In this document: piece after piece, positions 40,234 through 48,637 of the stretch
Layout: each line of letters opens with the position of its first letter
Numbering within the stretch: position 1 is the stretch's first letter
NCBI GenBank assembly: GCA_030154445.1
Contig: JAGUQW010000011.1
Coordinates: 62,001-126,000 of the forward strand
Direction of reading: 5' to 3'
Origin: Spirochaetota bacterium
GTDB lineage: Bacteria; Spirochaetota; Brevinematia; Brevinematales; Brevinemataceae
DNA length: 64,000 nucleotides
Position numbers and translations under genes: made by a program
The notes under the pieces: model-generated
The model's input: the letters and a program-made list of their open reading frames with translations, nothing else
What the model was told of the DNA's origin: nothing
Database searches by the model: none

Positions 40234-41373
40234 ATGAATAATGATTTAGATATTAAAACATTTACAGAATGTTTAGAAATGAACGAAGAAGAAAAATTGG
40301 AACAACATCTATTATTAGGAAATGGTTTTAGTATTAGTTTTGATCCCAACTTTAGTTATTTGGCTTTGAATAATTCTACAGAAAACCCATTAAGAGATTT
40401 AATATCTAAATATAATAATCCTGAGATAGCAATGAGTCATTGTCATACTTATGAGAATAAAGAAAAAATCAAAATAACACAAGACGATATTAAGAAATCT
40501 ATTGTAGAGAAAATTTTAGAATGTCATCCTAGATCTGTTTTTGATATAGATCCTAGATATACTAATCATTGTTATGAGAAATTTTTAAAGAATTTTGATA
40601 AAATATTTACTACTAATTTTGATTTATTGTTGTACAATACTATACTTCATAGAACTTATTGTGCCCATAAAAAAAATAATTTCATTGATGGATTTTATAA
40701 GAAAAGAGATGGTAATGCTCCAAAATATATTTTTCGTGATAGTCGTAAAAATAGTAAGAAAGCCTCTGTTCTTTATTTACATGGTGCGTTACACATATTT
40801 TCTGATATGATAGATTTGAAATACAAAGAATCTCTGTTTATTAATCATGCTGATAGTGATCAAAAAACCATGAAAATAGAAGATCCTACTACTGTTTTTA
40901 GACATAGATCTGGAGATATTAAAGGTAATATTAAAGAACAATTATTAGAAATATTTGAGAATCGATTGCCAATAATAGTAATGGCAGAAAATCATACTAA
41001 AAAATCATTAGAAATACGTTCAAATTCATATTTATCTACAGCTTTTGCATCATTTCAAAAGACAAATACAGGTCGAAAAAGAAGTTTATTCATCTTTGGG
41101 CATTCATTAGCTGATCAATTGGATACTCATATTTCTCATGAAATACAAGTATCTGGAAATATTAAATATATTTTTTATGGAATACATGTATCATCATTTG
41201 AATCACCAGAACAATTAGAAGCAGAAAAGAATAGAATTTATCAATTATTAATTCAAAACTCTCTTTCAAAAGATCCTCAATACCATAGAACATTATTTTT
41301 TTTTGATAGCTCAATAATGGATATTTGGGGTAAAAAAATCACTCAACAAGAAATAAATATTCCTATATCTTAA
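40234..41373 (+). CDS. DUF4917 / SIR2-like protein, candidate NADase-type defence gene
   Basis: 379 residues starting at 40234, where AAAAGGA lies seven bases upstream. The order of motifs fits the DUF4917 branch of SIR2-like folds: LLLGNGFSISFD near the N-terminus (nucleotide-binding loop), FTTNFDLLLYN at ~130-140, VLYLHGALHIFSD at ~180, and LFIFGHSLADQLDTHI near ~290. Such proteins are predicted to bind or hydrolyse NAD, and SIR2-domain NADases occur in several phage-defence systems. Activity here is inferred. It is alone: no paired effector or sensor gene is adjacent. A nine-T tract (41296-41304) lies near the 3' end. Confidence 0.78.
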   Translation: MNNDLDIKTFTECLEMNEEEKLEQHLLLGNGFSISFDPNFSYLALNNSTENPLRDLISKYNNPEIAMSHCHTYENKEKIKITQDDIKKSIVEKILECHPRSVFDIDPRYTNHCYEKFLKNFDKIFTTNFDLLLYNTILHRTYCAHKKNNFIDGFYKKRDGNAPKYIFRDSRKNSKKASVLYLHGALHIFSDMIDLKYKESLFINHADSDQKTMKIEDPTTVFRHRSGDIKGNIKEQLLEIFENRLPIIVMAENHTKKSLEIRSNSYLSTAFASFQKTNTGRKRSLFIFGHSLADQLDTHISHEIQVSGNIKYIFYGIHVSSFESPEQLEAEKNRIYQLLIQNSLSKDPQYHRTLFFFDSSIMDIWGKKITQQEINIPIS

Positions 41374-41414
41374 TAGATAGAAATAGCTAAACAATCAGTG
41401 TTTGGTGGATAATC

Positions 41415-41451
41415 AAAAAAAACAAGCCAATTATACTGACTTGTTTTTTTT
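41415..41451. terminator. Bidirectional terminator between DUF4917 and lipoprotein genes
   Basis: A8-CAAG and CTTG-T8 arms form a 12-bp stem around a 13-base loop, in symmetrical position between convergent genes. Confidence 0.8.
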
Positions 41452-41455
41452 ATAT

Positions 41456-41812
41456 TTATTCTAAAGAATAAGATTTACTATTATAAGTAATAGTTGAAGT
41501 TGTTATTTTTTTATTCTCTCTGGAATAAAGTGTTAATATTCCATGCTTTTCTTGTTTATCTGTAGGATTTATTATAGTAAAAGAGTATGTTTGTTCATAT
41601 TTGTTGAATGATACAAAAGCAAAATTTTTGATTGTATAGTCAATACCAGATCCTTCTGTAATGGTAAATTTATCTCCAGTAACAATAATTGTTTCCTTTA
41701 AAGGACTTTGGTAAGTACCATTTGGTAATGTTGTTATTTTTTCAGAATCTGCTAGAATTGAAGAACATGATACCATAAATAATAATAATAATATAATTAT
41801 ATTTTTTCTCAT
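41456..41812 (-). CDS. Small lipoprotein
   Basis: 118-residue predicted lipoprotein: MRKNIIILLLLFMVSC signal peptide with Cys16 lipidated. The mature beta-rich region (GTYQSPLKETIIVTGDKFTI, QTYSFTIINP, HGILTLYS) resembles short lipocalin-like lipoproteins. The N-terminus is like the lipoproteins at 18445, 24528 and 34573, but the L-x-x-T-x-W motif is replaced by LPNGTYQSP, so kinship is uncertain. It follows rpsO after a hairpin, with AGGAA before the ATG. Confidence 0.7.
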   Translation of the reverse strand: MRKNIIILLLLFMVSCSSILADSEKITTLPNGTYQSPLKETIIVTGDKFTITEGSGIDYTIKNFAFVSFNKYEQTYSFTIINPTDKQEKHGILTLYSRENKKITTSTITYNSKSYSLE

Positions 41813-41835
41813 ATATTTTTCCTAAAAATTTATTT

Positions 41836-41875
41836 ATAAAAGAATATGAGCCAACATATTATATTGACTCATATT
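41836..41875 (-). terminator. Probable terminator after rpsO
   Basis: On the minus strand, AATATGAGTCAA pairs with TTGGCTCATATT (one T-G pair) and is followed by CTTTTATA. The T-run is short, so it may be a partial terminator or RNA-end stabiliser before the lipoprotein gene. Confidence 0.5.
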
Positions 41876-41884
41876 TATTTTTGA

Positions 41885-42157
41885 TTAGAAAGAAGCACGA
41901 ATTTTGAGACTTGCTACAATATTGTGAAAACGAGTCAAATCACATCTATGTAAGTAACGCAATAAACTTTTACGTTGTCCTACCAATTTTAAAAGACGAC
42001 GCTTGGTTTTGTGATCTTTTTTAAATTGCTGTAAATGTTTAGACAAGTTAGTAATATACAAAGTTGTAAGAGCAATTTGAACTTCTGTTGAAGCTGTATC
42101 TGTTGGGTGCATTCGATATTTTTCGATAATAGCCTTTTTATCTTCAGCTGTAATCAT
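41885..42157 (-). CDS. rpsO: 30S ribosomal protein S15
   Basis: Primary 16S rRNA-binding protein of the small subunit. The 90-residue sequence matches S15 throughout: DTASTEVQIALTTLYITNLS, then HLQQFKKDHKTKRRLLKLVG and QRKSLLRYLHRCDLTRF. GGAGG lies before the ATG. It is 30 bases after ribF, the usual order, but pnp, normally the next gene, is 4.3 kb away beyond oppositely oriented genes. Confidence 0.98.
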   Translation of the reverse strand: MITAEDKKAIIEKYRMHPTDTASTEVQIALTTLYITNLSKHLQQFKKDHKTKRRLLKLVGQRKSLLRYLHRCDLTRFHNIVASLKIRASF

Positions 42158-42187
42158 GATGTTCCTCCGCGGACAATCGGTCAGTGA

Positions 42188-43117
42188 CTAAGAAAGCCGA
42201 TTCAATTTATTTTTATATCTCTCAGTCGCGAGACCCAAGGATATTTCCTTATAAGTATACAACATTTCTTTTAATTCTTCAAGTGATTTGAAAGTTTTTT
42301 CATCAAAAATTCGTTGAATAAAAATAACTTCTGCTGGTGTATTAGGTGGAATATCTCCGTGAGGAAAGTCTTCAATAACATGACTTTCTATACGAAGCTC
42401 TGTTCCATCTACTGTAGGTCTGTTACCTACATAGATAATAACAGGGTGTGTATGCTTATATATTTTTATTTCTCCAAAATACACTCCTGATTTTGGGATA
42501 ATTTGTTTCGTAGGCAAAATATTTATAGTTGGAAAATTAATAGACCGACCAATTTTATTGCCTGATATAGTGTGAGAATAGATTGAATATTCTTTATTCA
42601 ACATTGTGTTAGCAAGCGTCATATCTCCCTCTAAAATTAATTCTCTAATTGTAGAAGAGCGACATACTTGTTGATTAATGAATATGTCATCCAAAATAAC
42701 ATATTCGACCTGAGATCCTGAATATAGCTCTTGATTTTTAGATCCAATACGAAAATCTTTGCCTGAATAAATAATTAATTGATCTGATTTGCTTAACAAA
42801 ATATCAATAAATTGTTTTTCTGTATAATTTTTTATAGATTCAAAATCAACAATAATAGTATGATCAGCATTGAGCTGTTCTAATATTTTCTTTTTTTGTT
42901 CTATAGGTAACAAAGTTCCCTTGAATTCGTTTTTAAGAAAAAATTCTTTAGGTATAGGATCAAAACTAAAAATCAGAGATTTTTCATTATTTTTTTTTGC
43001 TATATTAATAGCTTTAGTTATTAGTTGCTGATGTGCAAAATGTATACCATCAAAAGATCCTATAATTATATGCAACTTTGGTGAATATTGAAATTCATCA
43101 AGATGTTTATGAATCAT
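42188..43117 (-). CDS. ribF: Bifunctional riboflavin kinase / FAD synthetase
   Basis: Phosphorylates riboflavin to FMN and adenylylates FMN to FAD. The N-terminal adenylyltransferase half has GSFDGIHFAHQQL with the HxxH element, and CRSSTIRELI (ISSTxIR-type). The C-terminal kinase half has KIGRSINFPTINI (usual GFPTAN reads NFPTIN), GVYFGEI and VGNRPTVDG. Length 309 is standard. GGAGAAG precedes the ATG. It lies 13 bases after murJ and upstream of rpsO in one operon. Confidence 0.95.
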   Translation of the reverse strand: MIHKHLDEFQYSPKLHIIIGSFDGIHFAHQQLITKAINIAKKNNEKSLIFSFDPIPKEFFLKNEFKGTLLPIEQKKKILEQLNADHTIIVDFESIKNYTEKQFIDILLSKSDQLIIYSGKDFRIGSKNQELYSGSQVEYVILDDIFINQQVCRSSTIRELILEGDMTLANTMLNKEYSIYSHTISGNKIGRSINFPTINILPTKQIIPKSGVYFGEIKIYKHTHPVIIYVGNRPTVDGTELRIESHVIEDFPHGDIPPNTPAEVIFIQRIFDEKTFKSLEELKEMLYTYKEISLGLATERYKNKLNRLS

Positions 43118-43130
43118 AACTTCTCCAATT

Positions 43131-44690
43131 TTATAAAGTAATATTTTTTCTATGAGTCATAGGATTTATTTTTAATAAATGTGTTGATATCCCAAATAAA
43201 ATAATTCCTAGAGTAAAAATAAATCCCCCTAGCAATAAAGCAAATAGCGGTGATTCAATTGTCAGATACCAATTATATAATGGGTTACATAAAATCCACA
43301 ATGTAGTAGATAAGACACTGAAAATAATAGTGTTTTTCAAAAATACAAAATTGTATTTTTTTGTTTGAGGTAAGTAAAAGCTAATAATAATAAAACTGGT
43401 GATAAGAGTCAACCAACCTGCAATGAGATCAGCGTATACTAGTCCAATTCCACCCCAACCAAAAACGCGAGAAAAATGATAACCTAATATATTAAGAATA
43501 AAATTTACTACAATTAAAAAAAGAGGAAACATTGGCTTTTCTAGAGAGTAAAATAACTTGCCTATCATTATATTAAGAGACCAAGGGATAAGGATAGTGC
43601 TTAATATTTTTACAGCAGTAATAGTAGCATCAAGTAATTCTACAGTAAATAACCCTGTAGAACCAGAGAAAAATCGAGAAATATCTCTAAAAATAATATT
43701 TACAATAATATCAGGATAAATAAGAAAGAAGATCGCTATAGGAATAGAAGCAAACATAAAAAAAATCAATCCTTGAGTCCATGCTTCAGCAAGCTCTTCT
43801 TTGTTATCTTTTACTTTAGCAAACACGGGGAATATAGCCCCTGAAATAGCAACTCCAATAAACCCCACAGGAGCAATCATGATAGTATTTGCATTTCTAA
43901 GATAAGTCATAGAGCCTCTCGGTAAGTAGGAAGCAAAATATCCTAAGCCTATAGAAATACCAGATTGAGCAAGATAATTCAACGCAGTTGGAAAAAACAA
44001 CTTCCAAAATGCTTTAATGTTATCAGATTTAAAATTCAAATAAAACTGATAACGAAAACCTATTATGTATAATTCGATACCTTCAGCAATACACTGAACA
44101 AATGAACCAATTACAATCGCCCAAGCTAAAGACATAACTCCTAGCTGCTTGTAAGTAAGGATAGGAAAAACAATAAAAACAATATTTGATAAGATAGGAG
44201 CGCTTGAAGATGAAATAAATTTCTCGTGTGCATTAAGAAGTCCCATAATGATAGAAAATAGTGAGAAAAAAATAGTAGAAAATAACATAATAGAGGTAAG
44301 TTTTACTATTTCATTGAATGCTTGAGCATCATTATTAAATCCAGGTAAAAAAGTTTTTGTCCACCAAGGAGTGACTGCAATACCTATAATAATAACTATA
44401 ATAGAAATAATAAATAATTGATTTATTACATTAGAAGCAAATCGATCAGCTTCTATACTATTTTTATTTTTTTCTTTACTAAAGATTGGTAAAAAAGAAT
44501 TAATTAGCGGTCCTTCTCCTAGAACTTTTCTTAATGATAAAATATTAGCATTTGCACTATAAAAAGTATCAGCACCAGCACCAAAAAGATAATTTACAAT
44601 ATTAAATTTGATGATTCCTGTAATCCGAGATAAAAAAGTTCCAAAAGCATTAATTAAGGTATTCTTCAGAGGAATGTAAGATTTTTTCAT
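43131..44690 (-). CDS. murJ: Lipid II flippase MurJ
   Basis: Flips lipid II across the inner membrane for peptidoglycan synthesis. The 519-residue polytopic protein (about 14 helices) has the MurJ/MviN family start (LINAFGTFLSRITGIIKFNI, FGAGADTFYSAN), the loop LRKVLGEGPLINSFLPIF and the later FPTALNYLAQSG. The start at 44690 (MKKSYIPLKN) is preferred because the longer reading would run through the terminator hairpin at 44718-44750. It is first in a unit with ribF and rpsO. Confidence 0.95.
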   Translation of the reverse strand: MKKSYIPLKNTLINAFGTFLSRITGIIKFNIVNYLFGAGADTFYSANANILSLRKVLGEGPLINSFLPIFSKEKNKNSIEADRFASNVINQLFIISIIVIIIGIAVTPWWTKTFLPGFNNDAQAFNEIVKLTSIMLFSTIFFSLFSIIMGLLNAHEKFISSSSAPILSNIVFIVFPILTYKQLGVMSLAWAIVIGSFVQCIAEGIELYIIGFRYQFYLNFKSDNIKAFWKLFFPTALNYLAQSGISIGLGYFASYLPRGSMTYLRNANTIMIAPVGFIGVAISGAIFPVFAKVKDNKEELAEAWTQGLIFFMFASIPIAIFFLIYPDIIVNIIFRDISRFFSGSTGLFTVELLDATITAVKILSTILIPWSLNIMIGKLFYSLEKPMFPLFLIVVNFILNILGYHFSRVFGWGGIGLVYADLIAGWLTLITSFIIISFYLPQTKKYNFVFLKNTIIFSVLSTTLWILCNPLYNWYLTIESPLFALLLGGFIFTLGIILFGISTHLLKINPMTHRKNITL

Positions 44691-44710
44691 AAAAATTTCT
44701 AACCTTGTAA

Positions 44711-44750
44711 ATATAAAAATTATTCCATACAGAAAATGCATGGAATAATT
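44711..44750 (-). terminator. Terminator between pta and murJ
   Basis: On the minus strand, AATTATTCCAT and ATGGAATAATT form a perfect 11-bp stem with an 11-base loop, followed by TTTATATTT. Confidence 0.7.
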
Positions 44751-44781
44751 GTAGATCTATTTTGTATTTGTAATCAATTTG

Positions 44782-45786
44782 TTATTTTTTTGCTATTGCT
44801 TGATTTAAAGTGATAGCTGAGGTAATAACAATATCTTCAGCAAAACAACCACGAGACAGATCATTAATAGGAAGAGTCAACCCTTGTAATAAAGGTCCGA
44901 AAGCTTGAGCTTTATCAGAGAAACGCTGAACTAGTTTGTAGCCAATATTAGCAGCTCCAAGATTCGGAAATATCAAGACATTAGCTTTACCAGCAACAAG
45001 ACTGTTAGGAGCTTTTAAAGAAGCTGTTTCTGGATCAATAGCAGCATCTAACTGTATTTCTCCTTCAAAGTCAAAATCGACACCTCTACTATGAAGAATA
45101 TCACACGCTTCGACAACAATTTCTGTCTCAGAGCTTTTTGCAGAACCTAAAGTAGAGAAACTTAACATTGCTACTTTTGGCTCTATTTTTAATAATTCTC
45201 TAGCACATTGAGCAGAACCTATAGCAATATCAGCTAATTGTTCTGCAGTTGGTTTTGGTACAACAGCACAATCTCCAAAAACAAGACAACCATTAGTACC
45301 TAAAGATTTGTTAGAAACTTCCATTACCATAGTTCCAGATATTGTTTTTGATATTGGTTTTGCAAAGAAAATAGCAGCTCTTAATGTTTTTGATGTTGGT
45401 GAGAAACTCCCCGATACCATAGCATCACTGAAATTTTTGGAAAGCATTTTAGCCCCGAAGAAAACATCATCCGTCATTTCTTTTAGGGCTTGTTCTTCTG
45501 TCATTCCTTTGTGTTTTCGTTGCTCATAATACTCATGAGCGAATTCTTCTAATTTAGGATCTGATTGGAAATCAATGATATTGATATTTTTTAAATCTAT
45601 ATTATTAGCTTTAGCGATTTTTTGTAGTTGATCTGGATTTCCCAATACACTAACTTCTGAAGCGATTTTTAGATGCATAATTTCTTGTGCAGCAATGAGT
45701 ACACGAGGATCATTACCTTCTGGAAGAAGAAGGCGTAAAGGAGTTTGCTGAGCACTATTAATAACTCTTTGAGCGAATGTTTCCAT
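44782..45786 (-). CDS. pta: Phosphate acetyltransferase
   Basis: Converts acetyl-CoA and phosphate to acetyl phosphate, the first step to acetate and substrate-level ATP with acetate kinase. The 334-residue short form has LLLPEGNDPRVL, AMVSGSFSPTSKTLRAA, VFGDCAVVPKPTAEQLADIA and VLIFPNLGAANIGYKLVQR, all typical. There is no N-terminal regulatory domain. No ackA lies in the window. It ends in a hairpin terminator and follows the zinc protease by 44 bases. Confidence 0.97.
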   Translation of the reverse strand: METFAQRVINSAQQTPLRLLLPEGNDPRVLIAAQEIMHLKIASEVSVLGNPDQLQKIAKANNIDLKNINIIDFQSDPKLEEFAHEYYEQRKHKGMTEEQALKEMTDDVFFGAKMLSKNFSDAMVSGSFSPTSKTLRAAIFFAKPISKTISGTMVMEVSNKSLGTNGCLVFGDCAVVPKPTAEQLADIAIGSAQCARELLKIEPKVAMLSFSTLGSAKSSETEIVVEACDILHSRGVDFDFEGEIQLDAAIDPETASLKAPNSLVAGKANVLIFPNLGAANIGYKLVQRFSDKAQAFGPLLQGLTLPINDLSRGCFAEDIVITSAITLNQAIAKK

Positions 45787-45830
45787 AATAAATATACCTA
45801 CTTAAATGATTGTTTTATTAATTTGTGATA

Positions 45831-46559
45831 TTATTCATCTCTTCCATTGAGAATATATAATAATCTTACTAATTGTAATAGTGTCATGACAGCACCAGCG
45901 ACATAAGTCATTGCAGCTGCATTGAGCACTTTACGTGCTCCCATTAATTCTTGAGAATCTAAAGAACCATCATACTCTAATGCTTTTAATGCTCTACTAC
46001 TTGCATCAAACTCAACAGGAAGAGTAACAACGGCGAAGACAAAGAATACACCATAACAAATAACACCAATTTCTAACAGATAAGGTAATCTAAGGAAGAA
46101 ACCTGCAAAAATTAATACACTCCAAATAGTAGATGCAAATTGAGCAACAGGTGCAAAATTATTTCTAGCTATAAGCGGTGTATAAAGTTTGTGATGTTGA
46201 ATAGCATGTCCAACTTCATGAGCAGCAACAGCAACAGCGGCTACGGAATTACTATTATAAGTGGCATCTGACAAACGCAAAATTTTGGATCTAGGATCGT
46301 AGTGGTCAGTAAGATCTCCTGCAACATGCTCTATAGAGACATCATCAATACCATTTTCATCTAAAATAAGTTTAGCCATTGCTACACCAGTAAGAGAGGT
46401 TGAGACCTTTTTCCAATGATTGAATGTCCATTGAATATTTAACTGAGCCCATAGAACCATGATAAATCCAGGGATGATAAAATATAGGGTATAATCTTTG
46501 AAAACAAAGATACCTACAGCTAAAAAAACTAAGTTTAGCATCATAAGAAACATAAACAT
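45831..46559 (-). CDS. Membrane zinc metallopeptidase (YugP/Zn_peptidase_2 family)
   Basis: 242-residue inner-membrane protein with two N-terminal hydrophobic helices, then AAHEVGHAIQHH, whose His114, Glu115 and His118 form the HExxH zinc site. Further helices follow at ~130-190, and a TLPVEFDASSRALKAL stretch with a likely third ligand. This is the layout of the YugP family of neutral zinc metallopeptidases. Substrate unknown; a role in membrane protein turnover is inferred. AAGGAG before the ATG; a second ATG six bases later is also possible. Confidence 0.9.
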   Translation of the reverse strand: MFMFLMMLNLVFLAVGIFVFKDYTLYFIIPGFIMVLWAQLNIQWTFNHWKKVSTSLTGVAMAKLILDENGIDDVSIEHVAGDLTDHYDPRSKILRLSDATYNSNSVAAVAVAAHEVGHAIQHHKLYTPLIARNNFAPVAQFASTIWSVLIFAGFFLRLPYLLEIGVICYGVFFVFAVVTLPVEFDASSRALKALEYDGSLDSQELMGARKVLNAAAMTYVAGAVMTLLQLVRLLYILNGRDE

Positions 46560-46605
46560 AAACAGACTCCTTTTTATTATATATATATTATTAGATCTTT
46601 TTTTT

Positions 46606-47097
46606 CTAATTAAGATTCGTTATTTGAAATTTTTCTTGCAAAGCTCTACAAACATTTGCAGGAGCTTTGTTAGAAATATCTCCGCCTAAAGAGGCAATTT
46701 CTTTTACAATCGTTGAACTAACGAATAGTTGTCGTCCTTTAGCTGTAAAAAATATAGTATCAATCTGAGGATCAAGAGATCTATTAGTCTCTGCTATTTG
46801 AAGCTCATATTCAAAATCAGAAATAGCTCTCAATCCACGCACAATAATTTCAGCTTTGTTTTTTTTGGCAAATTCTACAATCAATCCTGTAAAAGATATT
46901 ATTGTGATCTTGGGATTATTTGGAAATATTTCTTGCCATAATTGAACTCGTTCTTGTGCTGAAAAGAGAGTTTTTTTTGAGAAGTTATCACCAACAGCAA
47001 TAATAAGCTCATCAAATATTTCTAATGCTCGGCGTGCAATATCTTCATGCCCTTTTGTTGGGGGATCAAAAGTACCAGGATAAATAGCTTTTTTCAT
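46606..47097 (-). CDS. coaD: Phosphopantetheine adenylyltransferase
   Basis: Penultimate step of coenzyme A synthesis: joins 4'-phosphopantetheine and ATP to dephospho-CoA. The 163 residues contain the T/HxGH site as YPGTFDPPTKGHEDIARRA, the GLRAISDFEYELQIAETNR stretch and the late FVSSTIVKEIASLGGDI motif. Length is standard. AGGAA lies before the ATG. It follows the membrane protein gene by 10 bases, and precedes the zinc protease by 46. Confidence 0.97.
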   Translation of the reverse strand: MKKAIYPGTFDPPTKGHEDIARRALEIFDELIIAVGDNFSKKTLFSAQERVQLWQEIFPNNPKITIISFTGLIVEFAKKNKAEIIVRGLRAISDFEYELQIAETNRSLDPQIDTIFFTAKGRQLFVSSTIVKEIASLGGDISNKAPANVCRALQEKFQITNLN

Positions 47098-47106
47098 ATT
47101 TTGTTC

Positions 47107-47625
47107 CTAAGAAGTTGTAGTGATAGTTATGTCGTTTATCTTATTGATTTTTTCTGTTAAAGGGATAAAAACAGAATGAAAATCATCCTGTGCTAAGGAA
47201 TAATTGATAATAATTTCTTTTTGATCAGGGAGATTTGAAATATCAAGTTTCAAAGTATTGATATTCCAAATTTGATTACCTGTATTTCTAAAAACAATAG
47301 AAATACCATAACGATATTTCTGATCAATAATAGTAGCGGTTATTTTTTTTGTGAAAGAAATTCGTACAGTTTTTGAACTTTCTTTAGCGAAAGATTCTGT
47401 ATTATTCTGTCTTTTTTGTATTTGTAGAGCAATAATACCAATCGCTAAAATCGCTAAATAAAAATAATACAAATGTTTTGATTTTTGTTTGGCGATAGTG
47501 ATATGATCTGGTTGACAATCGGTACAGATCTTACGCCTTCTTAAAGAAACCCTCTCATTTCGAGAAATACGATTTTTAATAGAAGGTATATCTTGGTATA
47601 ATAAATCTTTTTCATCAGTATTCAT
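47107..47625 (-). CDS. Single-pass membrane protein of unknown function
   Basis: 172 residues: a basic, Cys-containing cytoplasmic segment (ISRNERVSLRRRKICTDCQP), one transmembrane helix (YYFYLAILAIGIIALQI, ~53-69) and an extracytoplasmic part of alternating strands (VRISFTKKITATII, YGISIVFRNTGNQIW, KEIIINYSLAQDD). That part looks like an immunoglobulin-like beta sandwich. C-x-x-C at ~34-37 could bind metal. The start codon overlaps the end of the preceding gene by 11 bases, so the two are coupled and probably work together. No family is recognised. Confidence 0.65.
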   Translation of the reverse strand: MNTDEKDLLYQDIPSIKNRISRNERVSLRRRKICTDCQPDHITIAKQKSKHLYYFYLAILAIGIIALQIQKRQNNTESFAKESSKTVRISFTKKITATIIDQKYRYGISIVFRNTGNQIWNINTLKLDISNLPDQKEIIINYSLAQDDFHSVFIPLTEKINKINDITITTTS

Positions 47626-48418
47626 TATCGTTATCCAATTTATTTTTTAATTTTTTATCAATACTAGTATTAATACTCATTCCATTATCTAGTATTGTTA
47701 ATTGGTCATTTTGTGTATTATGAGATTCATTAGCAGTGATTTCTTCATTATTAAAATAATCATTTTTATCATCATTTGTTGATTCATTTTCTATATTTGT
47801 AACAATTTGCTCTTGAATATTTTGTAATATTTCGTTGTCTAATTTTTTTGTTTGTTGGTATATGTTGATGTTATCTTGTTTAGAAATTAGAAAAATTGAT
47901 GATACTAAGTTATATGATGTTTGATTCATAGCTTGATAAAAACCAGGAAAACGACTAATTTTATCTTGATAATAACCCATAGAATTTTGTGCTATTTCTA
48001 TTTTACTAGATGTTAGTAAATCGGTATTTTCTTCAAGAGCAAGAAATTCTAAATTTTCAAGATAAGGAATAGATCCTTTATAATCCAAAGACCAAGATTT
48101 TGCTTCAAAACGCCACACACTAGGTGATAATATAATATTATCATTAGAAAAATTAATTTTAGCTTTACGGATGATTTTTATAGTATGTACTTCATTTTTT
48201 GGAAATCCAATATCAGGTATTTGATTCCAATCTATATTGGCAGGCATTCCTCTATTTGGAGTTGTTTTAAGGCCTATATTTATATAATTAGTACCATTTA
48301 ATATGATAATAGAATGTGAAAATTCAGGATCAGATAATGGTAATATATCGTCATTTGTTTGTGTGATAATAATATTAGGAGAAAAAAATAAAAATAAAAA
48401 ATAAAAAACAATGTTCAT
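47615..48418 (-). CDS. Exported protein of unknown function
   Basis: 267 residues beginning with a signal peptide (MNIVFYFLFLFFSPNIIITQ). A beta-rich domain follows to ~170 (HSIIILNGTNYINIGLKTTP, NEVHTIKIIRKAKINF, SWSLDYKGSIPYLENLEFLA), then an Asn/Asp/Glu-rich low-complexity tail. It is coupled by an 11-base overlap to the membrane protein gene at 47625 and heads the coaD-containing minus-strand run. I do not recognise a family; an envelope function shared with its partner is a guess. Confidence 0.65.
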   Translation of the reverse strand: MNIVFYFLFLFFSPNIIITQTNDDILPLSDPEFSHSIIILNGTNYINIGLKTTPNRGMPANIDWNQIPDIGFPKNEVHTIKIIRKAKINFSNDNIILSPSVWRFEAKSWSLDYKGSIPYLENLEFLALEENTDLLTSSKIEIAQNSMGYYQDKISRFPGFYQAMNQTSYNLVSSIFLISKQDNINIYQQTKKLDNEILQNIQEQIVTNIENESTNDDKNDYFNNEEITANESHNTQNDQLTILDNGMSINTSIDKKLKNKLDNDNEY

Positions 48419-48568
48419 TCTGGCCCCAAAATTTTGTATATTTTAAATATATTTGAAATAAAATTATTATATCTATACAATCATAACATATAATTATAAA
48501 TTAATATAGTATTAGACATAAATTTCTATTTATTATAGTTTGTATTTTGTGGATAATACCTTATAGTA

Positions 48569-48597
48569 TTGTGTTTAAAAATATTCTATTGTATAAT
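48569..48597 (+). promoter_or_regulatory. Possible promoter for holA
   Basis: TTGTGT, 17 bases, TATAAT, 41 bases before the start. The -10 box is perfect, the -35 box weak. The 48419-48637 spacer holds nothing else that I can support. Confidence 0.45.
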
Positions 48598-48637
48598 TAT
48601 AAATAAATTTATTTATAATATTTAAGGAACAATAGTG

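Noticed and set aside
42158-42187. S15 autoregulatory RNA in the rpsO leader
   Set aside because: The 30-base spacer is too short to hold a convincing pseudoknot or three-way junction, and I could not build one by eye.
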